Origin: Mycolicibacterium lutetiense
GTDB taxonomy: Bacteria; Actinomycetota; Actinomycetes; Mycobacteriales; Mycobacteriaceae
Assembly: GCF_017876775.1 (NCBI RefSeq)
Contig: NZ_JAGIOP010000001.1
Span: 868,001-932,000, forward strand
Direction of reading: 5' to 3'
DNA: 64,000 nt
The notes beneath the pieces are model-generated. The model searched no databases and was not told the origin of the DNA. It saw nothing but the letters and a program-made list of their open reading frames with translations. Of the stretch, positions 8,111 through 16,295 are shown in pieces (the stretch's first letter is position 1; every line of letters starts with the position of its first letter). A program made the translations under genes and the position numbers.

Positions 8111-9063
8111 GGCTGGGTGTGATGATCGGGGCCGAGCGCGGCGATATGGCCCGCAAGGTTTCCAAGCTTGTCTCCGACATCCAGTGGGCGGAATCGGCCG
8201 GGCTGGACAGTGCATGGATGCCACAGGTGCCCAACGACTTCGACTGTCTGACGATGGTGGCGCTGATGGCAGCGAACACCACCCGCATCGAGCTCGGTAC
8301 CGCAGTGGTGCCCCTGCAGGCCCAGCACCCGGTCGCACTGGCCCGCCAGGCGCTGTCGGTACATGCGATGTCCGCGGGTCGGTTGGCCCTGGGCGTCGGA
8401 CCCTCGCACCACTGGATCGTGCGCGACATGCTGGGTCTGCCCTACGAGAAGCCCGCTGCCTACACGCGTGACTACCTTCAGGTGTTGAACACCGCCATCG
8501 CCGGTCCCGGACCCGTTGACGTCGAGAACGATTCGTTCACCGTGCACAACCCGACGGTGCTCGCCGCCGACACCCCGATGCCGGTGCTGGTATCGGCATT
8601 GGGCCCGGTGATGCTGCAGATCGCCGGTGAGCACGCCGACGGAACCTCGCTGTGGATGGCCGACGAGAAGGCGATCGGCGAGCACATCGCGCCGAAGATC
8701 AACAAGGCCGCGGCCGAAGCGGGCAAGCCTGCTCCGCGCATCGTCGCCGGAATTCCCGTCACGCTGTGCGCCAACTCCGAGATCGAGGCCGCCAAAGATC
8801 GGGCCAACCGCATTCTGGCCGAGGCCGAGACGTCGCCGAACTACCAGAAGCTGCTCGACCGGGGTGAGGCCCGCAATGTCGGCGATCTGTGCGCGGCAGG
8901 CGACATCGATCAGATCCTGCGTCGATTCCAAATGTTCGCCGATGCCGGCGTGACGGATCTGTCGGTGCGGCTGCTTCCGATCGGGGAGACCCGCGACGAG
9001 TTGATCGCGTCGAAGTACCGGACGCGTGAGGTGATCGCCGAACTCGCGAAGCGCGTGCGATGA
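8107..9063 (+). CDS. LLM-class (F420-dependent-type) oxidoreductase
   Basis: This 318-residue luciferase-like TIM-barrel protein begins MRLGVMIGAERGD and contains IELGTAVVPLQ and GRLALGVGPSHH, which are typical of actinobacterial F420-dependent LLM enzymes. Such proteins reduce or oxidise activated substrates by hydride transfer with F420, though some use FMN with oxygen. It is translationally coupled to the mutase small subunit and to the CaiB gene, so it probably handles the acyl-CoA or ketone of the same step series. Cofactor choice is inferred from family likeness only. Confidence 0.88.
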   Translation: MRLGVMIGAERGDMARKVSKLVSDIQWAESAGLDSAWMPQVPNDFDCLTMVALMAANTTRIELGTAVVPLQAQHPVALARQALSVHAMSAGRLALGVGPSHHWIVRDMLGLPYEKPAAYTRDYLQVLNTAIAGPGPVDVENDSFTVHNPTVLAADTPMPVLVSALGPVMLQIAGEHADGTSLWMADEKAIGEHIAPKINKAAAEAGKPAPRIVAGIPVTLCANSEIEAAKDRANRILAEAETSPNYQKLLDRGEARNVGDLCAAGDIDQILRRFQMFADAGVTDLSVRLLPIGETRDELIASKYRTREVIAELAKRVR

Positions 9064-10121
9064 GCGGTCCGCTGGCCGGCATCCGCGTCATCGAGGTCGG
9101 GGTCATGCTGGCCGGCCCGTACGCCACCATGATGCTGGCCGATCTCGGTGCCGAGGTGATCAAGGTCGAACCACCGGGCGGGGAGATCTCCCGTCAGGTC
9201 AGCGACAGCTATTTCGCCAGCCTCAACCGGGGTAAGCGCAGCATCTGCCTGGACCTCGCCTCTGAGGCTGGTCAGGCGAAACTCGGTGAGCTGGCGGCTG
9301 ATTCGCATGCGCTGCTGGTGAACATGAAGCCGTCGGTGATTCGCCGGCTGGGCTTGACCTACGAGAATCTGCGGCACTTCAACCCCAAGCTCGTCTGTGT
9401 CGCGATGACGGGATTCGGGCTGGACGGGGGAGACGACCCGGCCTTCGACTACGTCATCCAGGCCGCCACGGGCGTGGCCGCGATGACCGGTGATCCCGAC
9501 GGCCCGCCCACGCTGCCGGGCTACTCGTCGGCGGACAACTCGACGGGGCTGACCGCTGCGCTGGGCCTGCTGGCGATGATCGTCTCGGGCAAGGGCGGGC
9601 AGGTGGACGTCTCGCTTCGTGACGTCATGCTCTCGCAACTGAACTACCGCGCTTCGGCGTACCTCAACGACGGTGTCGCGCCGCGCCGCCATCCGTTCGG
9701 TGCCCATTCCTATTACGTACCTGCGCAACTGTTTCCGACCGCCGAAGGTTATCTGGCGTTGTTCATCACCCACGACGGGTTCTGGAAGTCGTTCGCCGGT
9801 GAGGCCGAGATCGCAGGTTTCGAGACCATGGCCGAGCGGGCCGGTCGGCGCGATGAAGTTCTCGACGTGGTGACTGCCGCGTTGGCGACCGATACCGCGG
9901 TGGGCTGGGAGTCACGGCTCAAGCCGCTGGGGATTCCGGCGGCGGCGGTACGTACTCTGCCGCAGGCGCTGGACGCCACACCCGAGATGCTGGTCACCGC
10001 GGGGGATTTCCGATTGGTGGGTAGCCCGGTGCACGTCGCCGGATATACGCCGGACTATCGATCCGCGCCGGTGTTCGATGAGTACGGCCAGAGTTCGCCG
10101 GTTTCTGCGCCAGGGTCGTGA
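9060..10121 (+). CDS. CaiB/BaiF-family CoA-transferase
   Basis: This 353-residue type III CoA-transferase is a little short for the family (about 380-410). The N-terminal LAGIRVIEVGVMLAGPYA and AEVIKVEPPGG are the CoA-binding Rossmann-like part. The likely catalytic aspartate, which forms the acyl-aspartyl intermediate, is Asp159 in SSADNSTG. A related racemase (alpha-methylacyl-CoA racemase) function is also possible because the family overlaps. It is the last gene of the mutase operon and ends facing the ferredoxin gene on the other strand. Confidence 0.9.
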   Translation: MSGPLAGIRVIEVGVMLAGPYATMMLADLGAEVIKVEPPGGEISRQVSDSYFASLNRGKRSICLDLASEAGQAKLGELAADSHALLVNMKPSVIRRLGLTYENLRHFNPKLVCVAMTGFGLDGGDDPAFDYVIQAATGVAAMTGDPDGPPTLPGYSSADNSTGLTAALGLLAMIVSGKGGQVDVSLRDVMLSQLNYRASAYLNDGVAPRRHPFGAHSYYVPAQLFPTAEGYLALFITHDGFWKSFAGEAEIAGFETMAERAGRRDEVLDVVTAALATDTAVGWESRLKPLGIPAAAVRTLPQALDATPEMLVTAGDFRLVGSPVHVAGYTPDYRSAPVFDEYGQSSPVSAPGS

Positions 10122-10175
10122 CCGCTCGGTCGTGCGGCCCTGCGGTAGAAACCGGCGGCGGCCTCGCCCCCGAGC

Positions 10176-10487
10176 TCAGTCCTCGTCGTAGGAGACCGTC
10201 ACCGAATCGCAGTCGGGGACGGCCTGGCAGGTCAGCACGTAGCCCTCGGCCACCTCGTCGTCGTCGAGCGCGTCGTTGACCCTCATGGTGGCGGTGCCCT
10301 CGAGGAGCTTGGCCATGCAGGTGCCGCAGTTGCCGGCCTCGCAGGAGAACGGGGGCGTCATACCGGCCCGGCGCGCGCTCTCGAGCAGCGTCTCGCCGTG
10401 CCTGCGCGGCACGGATAACTGCTCGCGGTCGAAGACGATCGTGACCTTGCCGTCCACTTCGCTGCCGGCCATCGCTGCTGCGGTCAT
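10176..10487 (-). CDS. 2Fe-2S plant-type ferredoxin
   Basis: This 103-residue ferredoxin has the cysteine pattern CEAGNCGTC followed by a distant Cys in LTCQAVP, which binds a [2Fe-2S] cluster. It resembles the ferredoxin domains that feed Rieske or P450 oxygenases, so it may supply electrons to the Rieske oxygenase at 57-58 kb or to a P450. The ATG at 10487 is preceded by AGGGAG on the coding strand. It is read alone, divergently from the second acyl-CoA synthetase, across a perfect GAGAAT-N3-ATTCTC site. Confidence 0.92.
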   Translation of the reverse strand: MTAAAMAGSEVDGKVTIVFDREQLSVPRRHGETLLESARRAGMTPPFSCEAGNCGTCMAKLLEGTATMRVNDALDDDEVAEGYVLTCQAVPDCDSVTVSYDED

Positions 10488-10521
10488 GCTGCTCCCCTGT
10501 GCAAGTACGTTCTGATATGAA

Positions 10522-10536
10522 GAGAATACCATTCTC
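10522..10536. promoter_or_regulatory. Regulon operator, perfect GAGAAT-ACC-ATTCTC
   Basis: This is a perfect 6-bp inverted repeat with a three-base spacer between the ferredoxin and acyl-CoA synthetase genes. It lies 35 bases from the ferredoxin start and 66 from the synthetase start, so one site could control both. See the separate finding for the full set. Confidence 0.8.
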
Positions 10537-10601
10537 GCTAAATGTTAGTATCTTCTCGGTGTGCTCGGCGCCCAGCGGTCGCTGGGGAAAGGGGTTGGAT
10601 C

Positions 10602-11972
10602 TTGAGTAACCCCGCCGTGCTCGCGTTCGACGACCGCGAGTACACCCTGGCCGAGCTCGACGCGCTGACCAGCGGGATGGCCACTGCACTGGAGCATCGT
10701 GGCGTCAGGCCGGGTGATCGCGTCGCCATGATGTCGTCCAACCGCCCCGAATTCGTGGTGGCGTTGCGAGCCATCTGGGGTCTGGGAGCGGTGGCAGTAC
10801 TGATCAGCCCGGCCTGGAAGGCCACGGAGGTGGCCCACGTCCTGGCGCTGACCGCGCCCAGCCATGCGGTGGGTGATCACGACGTACTTGCCGCACAGAT
10901 TCCGATGCTGCATCTTGACGAGCCGATCACCCCGGGCCGTCGGCAGTTCGACCCGCCCGATCCGGACGTCGACGCGCTGTTCGTCTTCAGCTCGGGAACC
11001 ACGGGCCTGCCCAAGGCGGTCCGGCACACCCACCGCGGGTTCGCCGCGGCCATCCGGCATTGGCGCGACGCGCTGGGTTTCACCTCCGCCGACCGTATGC
11101 AGATCATGACGCCGCCCTCGCACATCCTGGGCTTGCTCAACATCGCCATGGCGCTCGACACCGGTGCTTGGATACGTCTGCACCGCCGCTTCGATATCGA
11201 CACCATGCTGCGCCACATCGAATCCGACCGGATCACGATCGAGATGGCCGTGGCGCCGATTGCTCTGGCCATGGCCGCGCACCCCGATCTGGGGCGCTAT
11301 GACTTGTCCTCGCTGCGCTATGTGATGTGGTGCGCCACCCCGGTCACCCGCAGTGTCGCCGAAGCGGTCACCGAGCGCGCCGGGGTTCGGTGGCTGACTG
11401 CCTACGGCACCACCGAGCTTCCGGTGATCGCGTGTAATCCATTGGACGCCACCCACATCGACACGGTCGGCACTCCGGTGAGTGGGGTCGAGGTCCGTAT
11501 CGGCGAGGACGGCGAGATCCAGGTGAAGTCGGACTCGGTGATGGCCGGCTACCTGCCGAAGGATGCCTCGGCGGGCGCATTCTGCGACGGCTGGTACTGC
11601 ACCGGTGACATCGGCTATCTCGATGACGACGGGTACCTGCGCATCACCGACCGCTCCAAGGAGATGGTCAAGGTCCGTGGTTTTCAGGTAGCGCCCGCCG
11701 AGGTCGAGGCGGTGTTGCACGGTCATCCGGCCGTCACCGACTGCGCGGTATTCGGTATGACGGATGCGGCGGACGGAGAGGCCATTGTGGCCGCCGTGAC
11801 CACACATTCTGCGGTGTCGGCCGAGGAACTCATCGATCTCGTCGGTGAGCGGCTGGCCTCGTACAAGCGGCCCAGCCGCGTGGAGTTCGTAACCGAGATA
11901 CCCCGGTTACCTTCCGGAAAGGTATTGCGACGAGTGCTGAAGGAGCGGCATGGACGTTCGTCTGACGTCTGA
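10602..11972 (+). CDS. Acyl-CoA synthetase (FadD-like, AMP-binding)
   Basis: This second ANL-family acid:CoA ligase has 456 residues. The P-loop FSSGTTGLPK is near 129-138. AYGTTELP, the GWYCTGDIGYLDDDGYL loop and the C-terminal PSGKVLRRVLK with its catalytic lysine are all present. I chose the TTG at 10602 because GGGGAAAGGGG lies at a suitable distance before it. The in-frame ATG at 10542 sits six bases from the operator and would leave no room for a promoter. It overlaps the next FadE gene by 23 bases and heads a fadD-fadE-fadE-echA operon. Confidence 0.9.
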   Translation: MSNPAVLAFDDREYTLAELDALTSGMATALEHRGVRPGDRVAMMSSNRPEFVVALRAIWGLGAVAVLISPAWKATEVAHVLALTAPSHAVGDHDVLAAQIPMLHLDEPITPGRRQFDPPDPDVDALFVFSSGTTGLPKAVRHTHRGFAAAIRHWRDALGFTSADRMQIMTPPSHILGLLNIAMALDTGAWIRLHRRFDIDTMLRHIESDRITIEMAVAPIALAMAAHPDLGRYDLSSLRYVMWCATPVTRSVAEAVTERAGVRWLTAYGTTELPVIACNPLDATHIDTVGTPVSGVEVRIGEDGEIQVKSDSVMAGYLPKDASAGAFCDGWYCTGDIGYLDDDGYLRITDRSKEMVKVRGFQVAPAEVEAVLHGHPAVTDCAVFGMTDAADGEAIVAAVTTHSAVSAEELIDLVGERLASYKRPSRVEFVTEIPRLPSGKVLRRVLKERHGRSSDV

Positions 11973-12771
11973 ACAGCAGCAGCTGCGAGAGGCCGCAGCA
12001 AAACTGGCCGACGATCTGGGACCGGGAGCGGTCGGAGAGTTGTCGGATGAAGGCCGGATCGCCCGGTTGGAAAGCACGGTCGCCGCCACCGAGTGGCGCA
12101 CCCTGCGGTCCGACGGTGCCTCCGGCGTCGAGGTGGCGATCGTCGCCGAGGAGTTCGGGCGCGGTCTCGTCGACGTGCCGTTCCTCGGACCGGTGCTGGC
12201 CGACGATCTGGCGCGCCGGCTCGATCGTGAGGTGGATACCGGCACCGGCGAAGCTGCTACTGCCGGTGTGGATCTGACCCGCAGCACGGCGGGTGTGGTC
12301 GAGTCACCCGGTGAGCTCGGCGAGCTGTCGAGCGAGGACGCCCTGCGTTGGCAGGCGTTGGCGCTGACCGCGACGAGCGCCGATCTGGTCGGTGCGGCAC
12401 GCGGTGCACATGCACTGGCCGTGGACTACGCGAAAGTCCGTGAGCAGTACGGCTCGACGATCGGCTCGTATCAGGCCGTCGCGCACCTGCTGGCCGAGGG
12501 CCTGGCCTTGATCGAGGGTTCGATCAGCGTCTTGCGCCATGCGGCGTGGGCGGTCGACGAGCTGCCGGCGGCCGAAGCCGTTCGGGCCGCCAAGATCGCC
12601 AAGGTCTATTGCGCGCGTGCCGCACGCACGGTGTGCGAGACCTCGATCCAGGTGCACGGCGGTATCGGCAACACCTGGGAATGCCTGGCGCACGTGTACC
12701 TGCGTCGGGTTCTGGTGGCCACCGAGTTGTGGCCCGTCAAGGTAGAGGACATCGATCTTGGACTTTCGTGA
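11950..12771 (+). CDS. Acyl-CoA dehydrogenase, short subunit of a heteromeric FadE
   Basis: This 273-residue acyl-CoA dehydrogenase is shorter than the usual 380. The N-terminal helical part (LTSEQQQLREAAAKLADD) and the C-terminal helical part ending VHGGIGNTWECLAHVYLRR are present, but the central beta-domain is largely missing. This is the pattern of one subunit of the alpha2-beta2 dehydrogenases known from mycobacterial sterol side-chain degradation (ChsE-type), where the two genes are adjacent. The full-length partner follows with a 14-base overlap. The reaction would be alpha,beta-dehydrogenation of an acyl-CoA using FAD. Confidence 0.88.
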   Translation: MDVRLTSEQQQLREAAAKLADDLGPGAVGELSDEGRIARLESTVAATEWRTLRSDGASGVEVAIVAEEFGRGLVDVPFLGPVLADDLARRLDREVDTGTGEAATAGVDLTRSTAGVVESPGELGELSSEDALRWQALALTATSADLVGAARGAHALAVDYAKVREQYGSTIGSYQAVAHLLAEGLALIEGSISVLRHAAWAVDELPAAEAVRAAKIAKVYCARAARTVCETSIQVHGGIGNTWECLAHVYLRRVLVATELWPVKVEDIDLGLS

Positions 12772-13846
12772 TTCATCCGAGGAAGCTGCCTTCCGGGACC
12801 GGCTGCGGACCTGGCTGGCGGATAACGCCGCGTCGTTCAAGGCGTCCGGCGACGATTACTGGTCCCGCATGGGGGAGTGGCATCAGGCCCTCTATGCCGC
12901 AGGGTTTTTCGGCACCTCGTGGCCGAAGGAGTTCGGCGGCCAGGACTTGCCGCCGGTCTACGACGTCATAGTCGACGAGGAACTGGCCCGGGCCGGCGCG
13001 CCACCTAGGCCCAGCCTCGGCTACCTGGTGGTGGGCCTGGGTCACCACGGCGGCAAGGAGCTGCAGCAGCGGTTCCTGCCGGGGATGATCAACGGCACCG
13101 AGCGCTGGTGCCAAGGCTTTTCGGAGCCGGGCGCCGGTTCGGACCTGGCCTCGCTGACCACAACGGCCACGCGGGACGGCGACAACTACATCATCAACGG
13201 GCACAAGATCTGGACCAGCTACTCCGATGTGGCGGACTGGTGCCTGGTGCTGGCCCGTACCGACAAGGACGTGGCACGGCACAAAGGCATCTCGGCGTTC
13301 ATCGTCTCGATGCACCAGGACGGCATCGAGCAGCGCCCGTTGCAGATGATCAACGGTGTCACCACGGAGTTCGGTCAGGTGGCTTTCGACGGTGCGGTGG
13401 TGCCGGCCTCGAACATGGTGGGTGAGCCGGGCGACGGTTGGCGCCTGGCCATGACGGTGGTCAGTCATGAGCGCGAGCCGTCGACCCTCGGGTATTCGGC
13501 ACGCTATGGAAAACTGGTGCGGGAGATGGCTTCTCGCGTCGAGGGCAAGGTGCCTGAAGATCTGGCCTGGGCCGGGGTGCAGGCCGAGATGCTGCGTCTG
13601 CACGTGCGTCGGCGGCTGTCGGAACAGCTCGACGGACTCAAGCACGGTCCGGAGGGCTCGCTGGACAAGCTGCTGATGACCTGGGTCGAGCAGTCGGTCG
13701 GGCATGCCGCGCTCTCGGTGACCGGAACCACCGATCCCGAACTGCTCAGCGCGTATCTGTACAGCCGGGCCCAGAGCGTCATGGGCGGCACGTCACAGAT
13801 CCAGAAGAACATCATCGCGTCACGAATTCTCGGACTGGGAGTCTAG
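12758..13846 (+). CDS. Acyl-CoA dehydrogenase, full-length subunit
   Basis: This 362-residue acyl-CoA dehydrogenase begins MDFRDSSEEAAFRDRLR. The flavin and substrate motif WCQGFSEPGAGSDLASL is near 110-130, KIWTSYSD follows, and the C-terminal MGGTSQIQKNIIASRILGL is the usual tail. It pairs with the short FadE encoded immediately upstream and probably forms a heterotetramer. The order fadD, fadE, fadE, echA fits activation, dehydrogenation and hydration of one acyl-CoA. Confidence 0.92.
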   Translation: MDFRDSSEEAAFRDRLRTWLADNAASFKASGDDYWSRMGEWHQALYAAGFFGTSWPKEFGGQDLPPVYDVIVDEELARAGAPPRPSLGYLVVGLGHHGGKELQQRFLPGMINGTERWCQGFSEPGAGSDLASLTTTATRDGDNYIINGHKIWTSYSDVADWCLVLARTDKDVARHKGISAFIVSMHQDGIEQRPLQMINGVTTEFGQVAFDGAVVPASNMVGEPGDGWRLAMTVVSHEREPSTLGYSARYGKLVREMASRVEGKVPEDLAWAGVQAEMLRLHVRRRLSEQLDGLKHGPEGSLDKLLMTWVEQSVGHAALSVTGTTDPELLSAYLYSRAQSVMGGTSQIQKNIIASRILGLGV

Positions 13847-13850
13847 CCAG

Positions 13851-14615
13851 ATGTACGGAATGCCAGAAGAAATCGATGTGCAGGCCGACGGTGCGCTGCG
13901 CATCATCACGCTGAACCGCCCCGATGCGCTGAACGCGGTCAACGACAATCTGCATGTCGGGCTGGCGCGGCTATGGGAAGCGCTCAACGAGGATGCCGAC
14001 GCGCGTGCCGCGGTGATCACCGGTGCGGGACGGGCTTTTTCGGCTGGGGGCGACTTCAACTACCTCGACGAGCTACGCCGCGACGAGGCCTTGCGTCAGA
14101 AGACGATCAAGCACGGCCGGGACCTCGTCATCGGTATGGTGCGCTGCCGCATCCCGGTGGTGGCCGCGGTGAACGGTCCGGCGGTCGGCCTGGGCTGCAG
14201 CCTGGCCGCGCTGTCGGACATCGTCTACATGGCCGAGACCGCGCACTTCGCCGATCCGCATGTGCAGATCGGACTGGTGGCCGCCGACGGTGGTCCGCTG
14301 GTGTGGGGTTCGCAGATCAGCCTGTTGCAGGCCAAGGAGTTTGCGCTCACCGGTGTGCGGATCAAGGCTCAGCGAGCGTTGGAACTGGGCCTGGCCAACC
14401 ACGTGGTCGAGGACCCGCTGGCCGAGGCGATCGCCTGCGCCAAGAAGCTCCTCGACCTGCCCAAGCAGGCCGTCGAGGCCACCAAGCGGTTGATGAACAT
14501 CCAGTTGGAGCAGCAGGTGATGGCGTCGCTGGACTACGCCAACCTGGCCGAGTACGTGTCGTTCGGCACCGCTGACTTCAATCGGATCGTGGATGGCCTG
14601 ATCGCCAAGAACTGA
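13851..14615 (+). CDS. Enoyl-CoA hydratase/isomerase (crotonase family)
   Basis: This crotonase-fold protein has 254 residues. The oxyanion-hole segments are FSAGGDFNYL and NGPAVGLGCSLAALSDIVYM. At the position of the second catalytic glutamate the sequence reads FADPHVQIGLVAADGG, with His in place of Glu. The activity may therefore be something other than simple hydration, such as isomerisation, C-C cleavage or dehalogenase-like chemistry. It starts four bases after fadE and closes the operon. An in-frame ATG at 13860 is an alternative start. Confidence 0.88.
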   Translation: MYGMPEEIDVQADGALRIITLNRPDALNAVNDNLHVGLARLWEALNEDADARAAVITGAGRAFSAGGDFNYLDELRRDEALRQKTIKHGRDLVIGMVRCRIPVVAAVNGPAVGLGCSLAALSDIVYMAETAHFADPHVQIGLVAADGGPLVWGSQISLLQAKEFALTGVRIKAQRALELGLANHVVEDPLAEAIACAKKLLDLPKQAVEATKRLMNIQLEQQVMASLDYANLAEYVSFGTADFNRIVDGLIAKN

Positions 14616-14637
14616 TCGCGCTCGCCCTGCGCCGAAT

Positions 14638-14684
14638 GGCCACTTATGGCCCGCGAATCACTGAATAGCGTGCTGTAAGTGGCC
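14638..14684. terminator. Inverted repeat between converging genes
   Basis: GGCCACTTA at 14638-14646 pairs perfectly with TAAGTGGCC at 14676-14684, with a 29-base loop. It sits between the ends of the echA operon and the leftward SDR genes, so a bidirectional terminator is likely, although the loop is long. Confidence 0.4.
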
Positions 14685-14698
14685 AATGGGCGTGATCA

Positions 14699-15439
14699 CT
14701 AGAAGGTGAGGGCCTCGGAGCGCTGGACGGTGCCGGTGACGCCGCCGGCGTCCTGGCCGGCGAGTCGTACGGCCGCGTGGCCCATGGCCTCCGGCGGCTC
14801 GACCATCTCCGGCGGGATCTTCAACCCGCTGCCACCGGCCTGCCAGCCCTCGGTCAGGACCACACGTGACGGGCTCAGGCAGTTGACAGCGATGTTGTCA
14901 CCGCGCAGATCGGATGCGAGCCCGAGGTAAAGGCGTTCGGCAGCGGCCTTGGAAACCCAGTAGGCGTTGGCGCCGTGCTCGATCATGTCGACGCCGGTGG
15001 TGGTGATTGCGATGAGTGACCCGCTACCGCGCTTGCGCACCTCCGGGATGACGGCCTTGGTCACCAGGAACACCCCGGTGAGGTTGACATCGAGGCACAG
15101 TTGCCAGCGCTTGAGCGGCGTGCTCTCCACCGGGCCGAGCCACAGCACTCCGGCGTTGGCGACCAGGATGTCGATACCACCGAACTCCGAAACTGTCTTG
15201 GCGACAGCCTTGTTCACCGATTCTTCATCGGTGACGTCGCAGGCGACCGGCAGCGCGTGTCCGCCCGCATCGTTGATGGCTGCGGCCACCGATCCGATGG
15301 TGCCGGGGAGTTTGCCCCGCTCCTCTGAGCGGGCGGCCACGGCCACTGCGGCACCTTCGGCGGCCAGTGCGGCAGCGATCGTCGCGCCGATACCGCGGCT
15401 GGCACCGGCGACGAAGGCGACCTTTCCGGTCAGGTTCAT
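14699..15439 (-). CDS. SDR-family oxidoreductase
   Basis: This 246-residue short-chain dehydrogenase has cofactor loop AGASRGIG at 11-18 (Ala in place of the usual Thr), NAGV, and the catalytic YWVSK. The segment VARSEERGKLPGTI before the second strand resembles the HSDL2-like insert. It is the second gene of a leftward pair with an HSD10-like SDR, both read from the operator region near 16.26 kb. It probably oxidises a hydroxyacyl-CoA or a cyclic alcohol. Confidence 0.87.
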   Translation of the reverse strand: MNLTGKVAFVAGASRGIGATIAAALAAEGAAVAVAARSEERGKLPGTIGSVAAAINDAGGHALPVACDVTDEESVNKAVAKTVSEFGGIDILVANAGVLWLGPVESTPLKRWQLCLDVNLTGVFLVTKAVIPEVRKRGSGSLIAITTTGVDMIEHGANAYWVSKAAAERLYLGLASDLRGDNIAVNCLSPSRVVLTEGWQAGGSGLKIPPEMVEPPEAMGHAAVRLAGQDAGGVTGTVQRSEALTF

Positions 15440-15451
15440 CGCGACAGACTA

Positions 15452-16216
15452 TTACTTCGGCGGGAAGCGCAATGCCCCATCAAGACGAATGATTTCGCCG
15501 TTGAGATAGTCGTTTTCGATGATGCTCTGGGCCAGCTGGGCATACTCGGTCGAGCGGCCCATGCGCTTGGGGAACGGCACCTGCGGGCCCCAGTACTGCT
15601 CGAGCTGATCGGCGGCCTTGCCGTACGCGGGGGTGTTGATGGTGCCGGGGGCGATGGTGCACACCCGGATGCCCAGCGGCGACAGGTCGCGCGCGGCGAC
15701 GAGCGTCATGCCGAGCACGCCGCCCTTGGCAGCCGAGTAGGGCAGCTGGCCGATCTGGCCTTCGTAGCCGGCGATCGATGCGGTGTTGACGATGACGCCG
15801 CGGCCGCCTTCCTCGAGCGGGTCGGTCTTGGCGATCGCCGCGGCCGACAGTCTCATCACGTTGAACACTGCGGTCAGGTAGAACTCGATGGTCTTCTTGA
15901 ACCCGTCGAGGTCCAGCGGGGACCCGTCCTTGCCGACCAGGCGGCCGCCGGCGGCGGGCCCACCGTGGGTGTCGACCGAGATGCGTAGGGGAGCAAGGGC
16001 CTCGGCCTCGGCGATGGCGGCGAGCACCGATTCCTCGGAGGTGGCGTCGGTGGGCACGTAGCGAACACCGAGCTCCTTCTCCAGCTTGGCGCCCTTCTCG
16101 TCGGCCAGGTCCGCGACGACCACCTTGGCGCCTGCGGCCTGCAAGCGGCGGACGGTCGCTTCACCAAGGCCACCCGCACCGCCGACGACGATCGCAGAAC
16201 TACCGGCGATTTGCAT
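15452..16216 (-). CDS. SDR-family oxidoreductase, HSD10-like (3-hydroxyacyl-CoA dehydrogenase type)
   Basis: This 254-residue SDR resembles type-2 3-hydroxyacyl-CoA dehydrogenases (HSD17B10 group). The cofactor loop VGGAGGLG is at 11-18 and the YSAAK catalytic motif is present, as are the group features FYLTAVFNVMRL and a C-terminal NGEIIRLDGALR. It would convert a 3-hydroxyacyl-CoA to a 3-ketoacyl-CoA, the step just before the thiolase encoded divergently. The ATG at 16216 follows GGGGAACCG on the coding strand; longer in-frame starts would cross the operator. Confidence 0.9.
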   Translation of the reverse strand: MQIAGSSAIVVGGAGGLGEATVRRLQAAGAKVVVADLADEKGAKLEKELGVRYVPTDATSEESVLAAIAEAEALAPLRISVDTHGGPAAGGRLVGKDGSPLDLDGFKKTIEFYLTAVFNVMRLSAAAIAKTDPLEEGGRGVIVNTASIAGYEGQIGQLPYSAAKGGVLGMTLVAARDLSPLGIRVCTIAPGTINTPAYGKAADQLEQYWGPQVPFPKRMGRSTEYAQLAQSIIENDYLNGEIIRLDGALRFPPK

Positions 16217-16253
16217 ACGGTTCCCCTTCTTGCAACTAAGACTCTCGGACTGC

Positions 16254-16268
16254 GAGAATAACATTCTC
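16254..16268. promoter_or_regulatory. Regulon operator, perfect GAGAAT-AAC-ATTCTC
   Basis: This perfect palindrome is in the divergent region between the HSD10-like SDR (38 bases away) and the thiolase (28 bases away). It shares the flank ACTCTCGG...TGCGAGAAT with the site at 58.9 kb, so similarity extends beyond the core. Confidence 0.8.
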
Positions 16269-16295
16269 TTATCGGGTAAACCAGGGAGCAGATCT

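Noticed and set aside
10542..10601. ATG at 10542 as the start of the second acyl-CoA synthetase
   Set aside because: It lies six bases after the operator, leaves no room for a promoter or ribosome site, and adds residues with no family similarity. The TTG at 10602 has a ribosome site.
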